A DNA stretch of 64,000 nt from Thuidium tamariscinum (lineage: Eukaryota; Streptophyta; Bryopsida; Hypnales; Thuidiaceae), in assembly GCA_947034885.2 (NCBI GenBank), contig OX344749.2:10369501-10433500 (forward strand), given 5' to 3'. Below, one piece after another: positions 44,401 to 55,620 of this stretch. Position 1 is the first letter of the stretch. The number at the start of each line of letters is the position of its first letter. The translations under genes and the position numbers were made by a program. Below the pieces are notes generated by a model. That model had not been told where the DNA came from and searched no databases. It was given only the letters and a program-made list of their open reading frames with translations.

Positions 44401-47400
44401 AATTGTCTTATGCAATAGATTTATAGAAAATAATCATATAACTACTCAAGTCAACTCAAATTCTTTAATACTTCTTTAATCAATGGAACTTTGTACTATA
44501 AAATAAAATTTGTTGTAACAATAATTTCATTATCATTTACTTAAAAATTTAAAGTATTTTAAAAGAAAATTAAGAATTATTCAATTGTTAAACTAAAAAT
44601 TATGAATATACATATTTACAAACTACAACTTTTAAAAATTATAATATTGTAGAGTAATAAAATTTTAAAAATTAAAAATTAAGATTTAAAATGTCAATAG
44701 TTTTTTTTAAAAATTTTAAAAAAAGTGGTCATAAGGAGTTATATCAAGAATAATCAAGTAGTAGTATTGTTTCAATATGAAGTCCTTGTATCCATGCAAC
44801 ACATAAGAAAACACATATCATTTGTGGCTTTTCAAATTGAAGATAAAACATTATGTGAGTGTTGAGCTCAAAAATCTGAAGAAGCATAAGAAAATTTAAT
44901 AGTATTTTAAAAAATAGATTCTATTGTATTATTTTCAATAAATTTTAGTATTTGATACTATAGGCCTATTACCATGATTATGTAGAATTCTAATAAAAAA
45001 TTTGATTATTAAATCTATTTTGAATGTTAGAAGTATATACTATAGAGATGAAGAATTCAATTGATATGAAAGATTAATGGAGATGGAAATAAGTTTATAT
45101 AGAATATTAGCCAATCATTTTTCTATATCAATGTGGGCCTTCTTGGGGTCAATGGGAGGGTACCAATAATTTTCTCTTCATGTCCTATTATTGATTTTTC
45201 AAACTTGTTTAGATTTATTTTTTAAATTTTTGGTTTTTATTTATTTTTGAATCTAATGATCTTTGTCAGATTGAGTTTTATTTTGGTTGATTATTGTCTT
45301 ATAGCATCATGGGTACTCTCAAGGTCAATAGGAGAGTACCAACACTTCCCTTTTGATTTGCACATCAATAGACTTGTTTGGATTTTAGAAAAAAAAACTT
45401 CTTGATAGGAATTCATTGTATGTGGAAAGAATTTAGCCACACCCAATTTCATTTTGTTGATCACTATCTTTCAAGGATGATGGAAGGGACCTATATTTCT
45501 GTCTTGATGTATTAGTAATTAGACTTCTTAAAATTTTGGAAGAAAATATAGTTGACAAGAATTATTTTTGTGACAAAAGAGCATAGCTATATCAAATTGT
45601 TGATTTCTTAATCATTGTTCACTTGTGAGACCTTGTGAGGGATTCAATTTGTCTTTCATCTTGATTTGATGATCATTGGTTGATTACTCCTTTCTTGTTG
45701 CTTGAGACTTTTTGGTGTCAAGAGGAGGATCGAGCACTTGCCATCTTGATGTGCTATTTTATTGGACTTTGCTAGATTTTTATGATCACTCTCTTCTTAT
45801 TGTTGGCTTCTCTAAGTGCCAAGAAGAGCCAAGAAAGAAGAGGGAAGTGATAATAAAAATTTAAATCTCAATGGTGAACAACCTCATTCAATTTCAAACA
45901 AATCCTATTTAATCTTCATTTTTTTCCTTTTTTCCTTTTTGGCAAAGTCCAATAGGTAGCTACATCAAGGTTGTTTAAGGGACCATGGTAATAGGTCTAT
46001 GGTAATTAGTAAACACTTCTTTTCAAGGAGTGCACTATATAGAAAGTTCGTTGATCATGTGCAAACAAGACCCTATTATTTGAGGGCTATGTAGGTGATT
46101 TTTTGGGATTTATGGTGGGCTTACTTTACCTAAATTTCTAAAGGGTGCTTATTTCATGTATCCTATCTTTTAGTTGAAATTTAATTAGATGCCAATTTTC
46201 TATATTCTATATTCATTATAAATACAACATAGTAGATTGTCATACAAACATTTGACATATAAACAGTTACAATATACTTTATAGATAACCCTAAACCATG
46301 TATTTGCAGACTATATTTACAATAATACAAAATTCCACCAATTGCAAAAACTCATATCAAAGCTCATACCAATGAAACAATGGAGCAATGAAGCAAAAAC
46401 AATGAAGTCAAAACTAGTTCCATGAGAAAACAATGTACACATTACAATGCAAGTTCAAGTCTAGAGGACTCAAAGCACTGTACAAAATTGTGGTGTATGT
46501 ATTAACAAATACATAACACACCGTTAACAAGAAGTTTAAAAAAATGAAGAGTATGCCATGTCCAAGGTTCCCATTTTCAATTGCAATGGAACACTGAAGA
46601 ATTCCAAACTAAGGCCTATATGATACTTGTAACTTGTACATTAAAACAACAAATCCTACCACCAATCGGCTCAAATTGCAAATCCTGGTGCTTCAATCCG
46701 ATACCCTAAGCTAAACCACTCAATTTCCAAGAAAGATTTTGGTCAAGCTCAGTGTGAAGCATCTGAATTCACTGCTTGATCCTTATAAACCCTAAATAAA
46801 ATTCAAACATGAATACAAAGTCTCCCAAGAAAATTTGAAAATCCTCTACTATCGTAAATTTGCAAGCCTAACATTCATGGAAACTTCATTCAATGCCCAC
46901 TCACCTCGCCACTCACTCATTGAAATGAAGTGGCCACAATATCATTCTTTCATCCACAATTTCAATTTGTATAGTAGGCACATGGGATTCCAGTCGACTC
47001 TAAACCATAAATTCTTACACTGCTATGAATTTGTACAACACATGGAATTTATATTGTACTAAGTATACCATGGAAGTTCAATTTTTTGGAGGGAAATTTT
47101 GGCAGGGCTACTTTAGAAAAAAGAAATTGATAAAATTTATTATTTTTGTATACCCTTCATTATTTATAAAGTCTAAAATCCCATTATATGGATGCTAGTT
47201 TACTTTGAATAATTGTCTAAAATTTAGGTTCAAGGCAATTAAAATTATCCTTCATTTGTTCACAGGTCAACATCAAAGAAATGAGGAGTACACATCCAAG
47301 ACTTCTTCTTTTGGATTAAAAAAATTTGAAATATGGTACTCAAAAATAATAAATAACTCCTAAAGGACCAAGGTGAGCTCTTTGGACTATTTAAGAATTT

Positions 47401-48050
47401 GGACAAGTTCTATTGACTTCATAATTTGGGAATTTTTCATGAATTTTTTAGGATGGATGATACTCATTATAATCCACATGTAAAGCTTGGTTTTATATCA
47501 ATATTACTAAATATTGCAAAAGTTTAAGGTTTTATTTATTTATTTGATTTTTAAATCTCAATATCAATTTCAATGTCCAAATGGGCAGCTAGAAATATAT
47601 TCTTAAAAATATTAGATATTTTTGGGGGATTGTATAGATTGAGACATACTCAAAAACAATTGAACTATTCAATTCCAAATAGTGAGGTGAAAGAAATGAA
47701 GATTTTTATTTGCAAGTAGTGAAAGTACTAAAAACATATAAAGATGTTTTTTTAAATTTTAAATTATTAAAAAAAAGGATTTCAATTATTTACTATAACA
47801 ATTTTACCATTCAAATTAGCAATTCTCAAATTCTTTCAAAATTTATTAGCATATTAATTTTATTTCTCATTCAATAACATCTTCTACTTTATAATTAAGA
47901 AAATAAAAATGAAAGTTTTTGGATTAAAATTATTTTACATATATTTCTAGGTCATTTTCAAACTTATTGATTAAACTGCAAAAGTTATAGGACATGTTGT
48001 TTGGTTTTCAAAAAATGTTGACAGATAAAATTCATTAGGGGAAACTTGAA
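44401..48050. other. AT-rich intergenic, no gene seen
   Basis: About 3.6 kb was read on both strands. A 75-codon frame at 46835-47062 has no recognisable features. AACTCCTAAAGGACCAAGG at about 47354 resembles a TTAA-1 end (its TTAA is degraded to ATAA), but I could not place the other end. Confidence 0.45.
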
Positions 48051-48480
48051 CCTCAAAAGAGGCTAGTTTGTAATGCAAAGATTGGGTGGGAAGAACCTTC
48101 CCAACTCACTAATTAGGCCGAGAATTGCACGGTGAATTCAAATGTTAATCATCATTATCCAATCCATCTTCATAATCTCATAACTACTATGGTAGAAAGA
48201 GTCTAGTCAATTCATTACTTGGGCCAAGAATTGCATGATGAACTCAAAAATTTATCATCATTATCTAATCCATCTCAAAAATCTCATGATGCCTCCATCA
48301 TGTAGGATGGAGCACAAGCCTTCTACAAATATCTATAAGCCAAGTGGATACATGCAATCCTATGTGAAAGTTGTAATGAGGATGTGGCTACCCTCATATC
48401 CATTCAATTAGTATTAAAATTGGTGAGAAATTTCAAAGCTTCTTTGAAGATTCAATTTTCCCCTAATGTCACCTTTAGGG
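48050..48480 (+). repeat. Dispersed repeat with internal ~107-bp direct duplication
   Basis: TTAGGCCGAGAATTGCACGG (about 48114) and TTGGGCCAAGAATTGCATGA (about 48220) each lead into TCATCATTAT(C)(C/T)AATCCATCT. An inverted, diverged copy lies at about 54540-54760 (GGGCCCAATTAGTGAGTGAG). Confidence 0.55.
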
Positions 48481-49045
48481 AGGGTTAGAAAAGCCTACAC
48501 TTTGAAGTTTAGGCACATTGAACTTGCAATTGGTGGGAATATTCACTTTAGAATCTTAGAAAAACATGCTTGAACAAGTTAACTAAAGGATCCTATAGTT
48601 GAATTTGTTAAAAAAATTAAAAATTGATGAAGAATTTAACCTTGCTTTAGAGACAAATATTTAGAAGTAACTTTGAACCTTTTCAGTATAAAAGAATTTG
48701 ACTTTTAGAAAAAACATGGTTCATCCTATTTATAATAACCCTTTTAAGTCCCAAAATTGTATTGGTTAGAGCAAAAATGTGATGAGAGTCTTTAGTAGAT
48801 GTGGAATTATTGACAATAGTAGATTATTGAGGAGCCTAAGTTAAAAATTAACAACCCAAAATCAAAGAGTGAATAATAGCCCATGCATGTACTGTACAAA
48901 AAATTAGGAAGATCCATTGACATACACTAATTCCATGATTTATACAAAGCAATCAACACAACAAATTATTGTCCAAACCTACAAAAAGTGAGTCAAATCA
49001 ACACAACCAAATCTATAAGATAACCAAATTTCCTAGTAATGCTAA
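48481..49045. other. AT-rich intergenic, no gene seen
   Basis: Nothing supported was found. Confidence 0.5.
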
Positions 49046-49121
49046 ATACATTCAATGTATGAAAATACATTCAATGTATGAAAATACATTCAATGTATGA
49101 AAATACATTCAATGTATGAAA
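49046..49121 (+). repeat. Four identical 19-bp tandem units
   Basis: ATACATTCAATGTATGAAA is repeated four times without a mismatch and followed by a partial ATACAT. Each unit contains the near-palindrome ATACATTCAATGTAT. Identity of all units points to recent expansion by slippage. Confidence 0.92.
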
Positions 49122-49529
49122 ATACATGCTTAATACGAAAACATTTAACATGGATATATGCATAATCTTCTACTTAAAATTAACACGAATTCAATTATGT
49201 TTCTTCATGATTATTTATCACTTATATAGGGTTATTTGAAGCCAATGTCTACAATGAAAAATGCATTAGATTGAAGAGATATGGGGCCTTTGGAAGACAA
49301 TTTTAGGGTTGTTTTCTAAAATTGTTTCCAATGCTAGAGACTAGCGACTACTAGTTTGAATTTTTGAATTTTTTTTCAAAAATTAAATTTTAAAAAAAAT
49401 CATTTTAAATAACTAATTGAAATAGTTAACTAATTAATTTAATATGACATAGCAATTGCCTAACTATATTAGATTGTTTACATGGCATTGTCACCTCAAC
49501 GTTTCCACACTCCAAGACCTTATAATCTT
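49122..49529. repeat. AT-rich, with a decayed GC-tipped MITE at about 49259-49525
   Basis: The order of parts matches the CATTAGA family: a GGGGCCTTTGGAAGACAATT start, GTTTCCAATGC, an A/T-rich middle, ATGACATAG(C) and CATGGCATTGTCAC in place of the ACGT-type pair, then GTTTCCACACTCCAAGACCT. The ends have degraded. Confidence 0.4.
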
Positions 49530-49758
49530 TTAACCCTGAAGCGCGCCGACGTCCATATTCTGGACGATGAACAGAGGGCTTCAAGGCACTGTTTCATCAA
49601 ATTAATTTCTCATTTATCAAATGTAACACTTGAATCTAGAAAAGACAACCTTCCTTAATGACCAAATTCATTAAATTCTGGTAAATGATATATCTGTACA
49701 AAGCTATAAGAGAAAATGTGCGAAAATTCTAAAAAGGATTGAGACGCTTCAGGGTTAA
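49530..49758 (+). mobile_element. 229-bp TTAA MITE, family TTAA-2, copy 2
   Basis: This is the best-preserved copy, with ends TTAACCCTGAAGCG and CGCTTCAGGGTTAA, an exact 14-bp inverted pair. A sub-terminal hairpin, CGTCC-ATATTCT-GGACG, lies at 49550-49566. It has no coding content. Confidence 0.9.
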
Positions 49759-50144
49759 AGGCCTCGAATCTCCTCTAATGGAAAAAGACTAAAAAATAAC
49801 AGATTGTTGGCCATTATATGTAAATGTACTGAAAATATTGTTTTATACAATATTATACACCATATTTCTTTATAGAGACATTATTTCCACAAAGTGCATA
49901 TCTAGTCATGCTACCTTTGGATTCTTTTTTCCTTCCAAAAACCACCCATGTTATTCAAGATGCAAAGACACATCTTTTGCAATTCATTCCATGCATTGCC
50001 ATATATTATACAAAGATTGGTAGACATATCCAATTAGGTATAAATTAGTGACCTCTATTTCCTAAATCCCTTCTTATTTCTCTCAAAAGTAAGTTGAATT
50101 TCTGATTTCCTTGTTCTTGAAACCAATTTGTTGTTCCCAACAAT

Positions 50145-50289
50145 TTAACCCTATAAGGACGTTGTGGACTAGAGTAGTCTGATGGATGGCTTCATTATTG
50201 ATTGTAGAAAAAGAAAATGCTTCTATTGGTTCAATAATTAGAGAATTTTGGTGACTAGTTATGGGGGCCGTGTCCTTATAGCTTGGTAA
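50145..50289. mobile_element. ~145-bp TTAA-bounded MITE
   Basis: The left end is TTAACCCTATAAGGACG and the right end is GTCCTTATAGCTTGGTAA. The cores CTATAAGGAC and GTCCTTATAG are exact inverted repeats. The right TTAA has become GTAA and is shared with the left edge of the next element at 50286. Confidence 0.65.
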
Positions 50290-51108
50290 TCCCTAAGTGT
50301 CTAAAGCCCTCTCTAGAATTAACAATTTGGATAGATTCATCATGAAGTACTATTTGGAAGAATATTTTAGAATTGATATACAAATAAAAGTTGCCTAGAG
50401 TTTGAGTTTTAGTTTCTATCCATATAGTTAGATTCGCCAATGCTATCACCAATATTTTTCTATAAATTTTGAAAGGAAAAATTCAAAATTCCTTCTAACT
50501 TCAATTACGAGCAAAATATAGTCATTTTATCAAGTGAAATTTCTTAGAATGGATTTGAAATGAGGTTCTCTTGAAAACATAGTGTTTTTTTGAAATTTTT
50601 GTGTTCATTAACTTATAAGGATGCCACAGACCAAAATGGTCCAATGAATAACAAGGGATTCTCCCATTTAGGACAAAAATGCAATCATTCATCCCTATTT
50701 TGGGGAGTGGAAAGTAAAGATCTTCTACAATTCTTTGACTTCAAATGAGTTTTTTTTGAATATTTTATTACTAATGATTCCCACAACTTTAGAAATGATG
50801 AATTCCACATAGACCCCTGCATCCTTCTAGGGTTAAATCTATGACTTCATTTTTCCAAATCCAGTTTTAAACTAGAATCATTGCAATTTTGGCCTGCTAG
50901 TCAACTACCTAAGATACTTCCACATTTGTAGTTTTAGAAAAACACATGTACACTAGTAACACCAAATCCAACCATGAGTTAGGACAACCACTTCATAAAA
51001 TATCTCCACAAATTAGGATGACTTTCATCCAAGCAATAATGAAGAGGACAAGTGACTTTCAATTTGTTCGTCATTGAGGAATTGGACGTCGGTGTGCTAC
51101 AAGGTTAA
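50286..51108 (+). mobile_element. TTAA-bounded repeat, family TTAA-R, copy 3 (with nested element)
   Basis: It runs from GTAATCCCTAAGTGTC to GGTGTGCTACAAGGTTAA. Removing the nested 221-bp element and one TTAA leaves about 598 bp that is colinear with 17170-17750 and, inverted, with 56819-57381. Confidence 0.7.
50612..50832. mobile_element. 221-bp TTAA MITE, nested, with a demonstrable TTAA duplication
   Basis: TTAA lies at 50608-50611 and 50833-50836. Inside, CTTATAAGGATGC on the left and GCATCCTTCTAGGG on the right form a TIR with a one-base gap. The flanks GTGTTCA and ATCTATGACTTCATTT match the uninterrupted site at 17460-17485, which has a single TTAA. Confidence 0.85.
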
Positions 51109-51129
51109 AGGGTTATTATTTCCAATTTC

Positions 51130-51420
51130 TCTAAAAGTTGACTTCCGTGAACCTTGGTAGGTGCGTAGAATTGTGGGTACCCAATTCCAAGGATTGGCAA
51201 CAATGTCCAAGCATAGATTTCATGTGCGCTCCGCCCAACAATATGATAAACAAAAGTATAATACCACTCCTTAACAGTGGGATCTCATGGGCTGGGGCTG
51301 GAACTCATGCCTTGAATTGGGTCCCATTGCACGAGATGGTATGGACCCCTTATCTTGCTACCCTCCAAGGCGGCTTTCACTGGCCCTTTGACGCCTGATT
51401 CAAGGGTTCAATATTCAAAT
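51130..51420. other. Moderate-GC stretch, unknown
   Basis: This stretch has a more balanced composition than its surroundings. An 86-codon frame (51138-51398) is rich in Trp and Pro, but I recognise no domain and see no splice partner. It might be a captured or degraded gene fragment. Confidence 0.3.
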
Positions 51421-51464
51421 TTAATATCACTTGGGACCAGGGGAAAGTGAATGATGGAATTAAC

Positions 51465-51703
51465 AGCTGGGGTGAACTGACCACCTTGCTTGGCCACTTG
51501 GGAAAACACTGGAATTTTTTATTTTTTGTAAAATTTATTTTTTGCAAATTCTGAATTCATGTATGCAATTGGAGGCCCCAAATTAGCTAGGATATTTGTC
51601 CAAGGTAAATTAGATAAGCACCAAATAGAGGACTCTTTTTGCTTTACTTGCACCCTTGAAATGACTTGGAGTGGCCGAGCAAGGGGGCCGGTTCACCTTG
51701 ACT
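51465..51703 (+). mobile_element. 239-bp hAT-like MITE, copy 2, with 8-bp TSD
   Basis: The direct duplication GAATTAAC is at 51457-51464 and 51704-51711. The ends are AGCTGGGGTGAACTGACC and (reverse complement) AGTCAAGGTGAACCGGCC. The interior matches 32226-32464 and 52627-52863. Eight-base duplications are typical of hAT elements. Confidence 0.88.
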
Positions 51704-51718
51704 GAATTAACTCACTTA

Positions 51719-51992
51719 CATTAGATGAAATTTGAGGGCATTAGTTGCCTACGGGTTCCCAGACTACGGGAACGCAGTTTCTGCCTTGTGAAATCGAATC
51801 CTATGTGGTCGCGCCCTTGCCACGTAATTAATTTTTTTTTTCAAAACTTTTTTTGGACTTATTTTCATATTTTAGGACCCAAATTTTTTTTTGGTTTGAT
51901 TAAAGCTGGCCTGACAACGGCCAGTGGCATTGGGAGCTGTTTCGGGAACAGACCCGAAATGGCCCTGTAATGAGCTCAGATTTCTTCTAATG
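51719..51992. mobile_element. GC-tipped MITE, family CATTAGA, 274 bp
   Basis: The ends are CATTAGATGAAATTTGAGGG and (reverse complement) CATTAGAAGAAATCTGAGCT. The left interior has GTTCCCAGACTACGGGAACG and a facing pair TATGTGGTCGCG and TTGCCACGTAA. The middle is A/T homopolymer, and the right side is GC-rich with TGTTTCGGGAACAGACCCG. It starts only 8 bp after the hAT-like MITE's right target duplication. Confidence 0.85.
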
Positions 51993-52617
51993 TACATCCT
52001 TGTGATGTAGAAGCAATAGGCCATCCTAGAAGTGAACATGAATTATAAGGTAACTAAGGTTGAAGCACCAGTAACCGTTTATTTAAGCAACTTTGGAGCA
52101 GGTAGTGCATAGTCTAAAGGGGTGGAAATTTTTCATATAGGAAGATAGAAAACATGGAGTCAGAAAAATTTCAGAATTTTATTCTTGAAATTGAAATTAC
52201 TATAAATTTTGGGAGGCTAAAAGTGCATTTTACACAAAGCCAATGTGTGGAGTCTTTCAATTTCAATCCTTCAAGAATTACTTTCCCACCCCCTACTTCC
52301 TATATTCACTAATTTGGGACACATGTCATAACCTTATTAGTCTCAACCTTGAAAAGGACCAAAAAAACAACAATTCAAGTTCTAGTTGGAAATTTGTTCC
52401 AGCCTTGATTGGAAATATTGTAATCCTATAGATTAGATATTGGACGTGGGTGGTTTTTGGTGTTTCAACCTTACACCTAAAATTGCACGTTTTCAAAAAT
52501 CGCACACTACAAATTCTTGCCTAGAATGTACTCTCATTGTTCATGAAAGTCTATGATCGCTTTTAAAAACATCTATATTTAGCACTTTGAAATTTTTTTC
52601 ATTTATTCATATGGTAT
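51993..52617. other. AT-rich intergenic, no gene seen
   Basis: Nothing supported was found. The frame at 52243-52431 has no recognisable features. Confidence 0.45.
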
Positions 52618-52626
52618 CCAAAATAA

Positions 52627-52863
52627 TGCCAAGGTGAATTCACCCCCTCACTCAACCACTTGAGAAAATGCTGGAATTTTGTATTTTTTTTAAAAAAAAA
52701 TTCTTTCAAATTTTAAATTCATATTTGCAATCAAAGGCCCCCAATTAGCTAGGAGGTGTAGGTAAGGTAAATTAGTTAAGCACAAAATAGGGGGCTTTTT
52801 GTTGTACTTGCACCGTTGAAATTACTTGGAGTGGCTGAGAAAGGGAGCTAGTTCACCCCGACC
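52627..52863 (+). mobile_element. ~237-bp hAT-like MITE, copy 3, with 8-9 bp TSD
   Basis: The direct duplication CCAAAATAA is at 52618-52626 and 52864-52872. The right end GTTCACCCCGACC is intact, and the left end reads TGCCAAGGTGAATTCACC. The interior has AAATAGGGGGCTTTTTG as in copy 1. Confidence 0.88.
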
Positions 52864-53151
52864 CCAAAATAAGTATTCTAAGGGAATCTATAATCTCCTC
52901 TTCACTACAAACACAAACACACCAAAAAAATTCTAATATCATAATAGTAACTATTGGTTGAATTGCTTATTTGTGCATTTTTAAGTGTAGAAGCCAAGTA
53001 TAGGTGTTCTTCATTAAACAAGGGTTTTGAAGGGACCTAAAATATTGAAGGTACTCACAGTGGAAAACTATAGATGTTTGAAACATAATGTCCAACCCTG
53101 CACACTTCAAAAACTATTTCCATACAACAAACATATACTGCAAAATGTCAA

Positions 53152-53385
53152 TTAACCCTGAAGCGCTCCCGGATGTCCATATTCTGGACGATGAACAAAG
53201 GGCTTCAAGGCACTATTTCATCCAATTAACTTCTCATTTATCAAATGTAACACTTGAATCTAGAAAGACAACCTTGCTTAATGGCCAAATTCATTAGATT
53301 CTGGTAAATGATATATCCGTCTGTACAAAGCTATGAGCAAAAATGTGCAAAAATTCAAAAAAGGATCGAGACGTTTCAGGGTTAA
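53152..53385 (+). mobile_element. 234-bp TTAA MITE, family TTAA-2, copy 3
   Basis: The ends are TTAACCCTGAAGCGCTCC and GAGACGTTTCAGGGTTAA. It is colinear with 49530-49758 except for short insertions (a CCGTCTGTA duplication near 53316). Confidence 0.9.
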
Positions 53386-53823
53386 TTAGTATGGGCCCCT
53401 AATCAGTGTTCTTCTTCAGATCATGACGGACAAGTCCTGCATCACCAAATAAGCTATGATAATGCAAGCTGGGGCCATGTTGTCCACTTGCTGTTTGTCC
53501 CATTGTGTCCAGGCATCCCCGTGGGCGTACTGTAGTATGTACTTTACTTACTCTCGGGGCCTCAGGGGTGTCTCGGTCCCCGTTTCTTCGGAAGTCCGGA
53601 TGATTGGGGTGTGACCCTGCCACCGCCTCTTTGTTTGTGCGCCCTGCATTTGGAATCTAGGGTCACAGCTCTAGAGGCTCCAATTGCGGTGGCAGGCTCC
53701 TAAAAACAGGCTATGGTAGGCATATGAAATTCGGGCAAACAGTGGGCACCAGAACAGGAGTTTCTGAAATGTCCGTTTTGGGTACATGTGAGAGACAAAA
53801 AACCACTCCATCACTGCTCTTAT
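53386..53823. other. GC-richer segment between two MITEs, unknown
   Basis: About 440 bp has balanced base composition, unlike the flanks. It contains GTCTCGGTCCCCGTTTCTTC and CCCTGCCACCGCC. The 74-codon minus-strand frame (53399-53623) has no recognisable domain. Both edges coincide with MITE ends, and I found no second copy in the window. Confidence 0.4.
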
Positions 53824-54076
53824 CTACACAAAATAGTGAAATTAGGTTGCCCGACACTGGCCATTTTCTAGTCACATGACCATGACATGATTATTTAGTT
53901 TGAGCTGTTGTAAAAGAATGCACTATTTCTGAATTAAGTATTGTTGTTCTTAGGACTTTTGCACCTCCATCCATGTGTATGAATAGGAATATTCTTATAG
54001 AAATATTTGTTGACTTTGGGGGCTGGGAAAGAGACTTTCTCGATGGAAGGCAACCTAATTTCACTATTTTGTGTAG
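53824..54076. mobile_element. 253-bp TIR element with perfect 28-bp ends
   Basis: The two ends match exactly as inverted repeats over 28 bp, starting CTACACAAAATAGTGAAATT. The interior (AATGCACTATTTCTGAATTA, CCTCCATCCATGTGTA) is colinear with the two halves of the 35059-35563 element. Confidence 0.85.
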
Positions 54077-55620
54077 GAGAAACCTTTTGTGATTACAGTG
54101 TGCTTATGTTGTAGATATCTATATTATATGTATTTTATGGTATAAGCACCTTCAATGGTTGTGGAATATGTATTTCTCCCAAATTTCATAGGAAATTAAA
54201 GTAATTTTTTTAGTTTTTGCATGTTACCAAAGCTTCTTGTTTTGCTTTGAAAATTGAGGGCCAACATAACTTTTGATGTAAGCACTTGATTGGAAAAAGA
54301 AAGTTGCAATCCTACAAAAAATGTAATTATATTTTTCAAATTTATATCACCTCTAGGAATAGGTTCATTCATATATGATTTTGTAAGAACCTATCAAAAT
54401 ATCTATTAGGAAAAAAATTGACCTCTAAAGGGGCATTGGATTTTTTAATTAATTTCAGTACAAATTGAAATAAGTAAGAGATTTTCCACATCCTCATTCA
54501 TACCACTACATAGGACTACTAGAAGTTGATAGTGGTCACTTGTTACATGGAAATTTAAAGGAGGATTGTGCTAGCCATCTTCCATGACTAAGTCAAGAAT
54601 TGTGGAAATGGATTGGGTGATGGAGATGAAAGGAGTAATCATGACAAATATTTGAATCCATCATGCAAATCTGGGCCCAATTAGTGAGTGAGAAGGTTCT
54701 TTTTCATCCAAATTTTTGTAGTACAAAGCGGCCCCTTGTTGGATTCAATTTTTTTCTAATGTCACTGTCCCTTCATCTATATGGTTGATTATTAAGTTGA
54801 TTGTTGTGAACTAAATCTTCTAAATACCTTTAAGTATACTAAAAAATTGTTTTAAAGTTGTCTTAAGAATAAAAGCTTTGTACAATTGTTTTCCAAACAA
54901 TAATTAGTTAGTCTTTAGTATAGCTAAGCAATATTGTAGATCCTCAACACTTGGTTACAATTGAACATTAAATGATTAATATATACTTAACTATATGTTA
55001 TTTATAGATTGCCCAAGTGTCTCATTTTAGATTTCTATCATCATTCCTTCAAATCTTTACAAACTGTCTGCTACAATTCTACAAATGTGTGCAATTTCAT
55101 CTCCTTATATTTCTTAGAAAAATTCTTGTTAGAATCTTAACATTTTATAGAATGGATTTTATATCTACAACTTCAAATTTTCAATGGTTCACAAGGGGCT
55201 AGTGTATTGAACTTTTCCAAATCAAATATTGGACTTTTAAAATGACTTAAAGATGTATAGGGTACAAGCCAATAATTTAAAAAATATTTTAAAGAAACAA
55301 TATAGTTAGAATTTTTTGGGTCAAAAGTTTTACTAAAAAACTTCGAAATAGCTAAGGTAGACATCCAATTGTGGTTGTTTAAAAATAGTATAATAATTTT
55401 ATAAAGAAACCAAAAAATTATTGAGCGTCTAAAACTACCACATGTATCTTCACTTCAAGTTTCATAGAAAATGGATAAACAATGCAAAAGTTATGAGTAG
55501 AAAACCACATGTGTGAAGTAAAGGGGACAAAAAAAATAGGACATGTATTTCTTGCAATCATCCAATAGGCTAATACAATGTTTTTGAGTAACATTTCAAT
55601 TTTACTAGTGCACCATGTGT
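54077..55620. other. AT-rich intergenic, no gene seen
   Basis: A diverged inverted copy of the 48-kb repeat is at about 54540-54760. An end like that of the 40961-41679 family (ATTTCTTGCAATCA) is at about 55548. No coding region is supported. Confidence 0.45.

Noticed and set aside
49046..49121. CRISPR-like array
   Set aside because: Units are contiguous without spacers, and this is a plant nuclear sequence.
51130..51420. Protein-coding exon of 86 codons
   Set aside because: The composition is suggestive, but I recognise no family, splice partner or conserved motif, so it is listed only as an unknown stretch.
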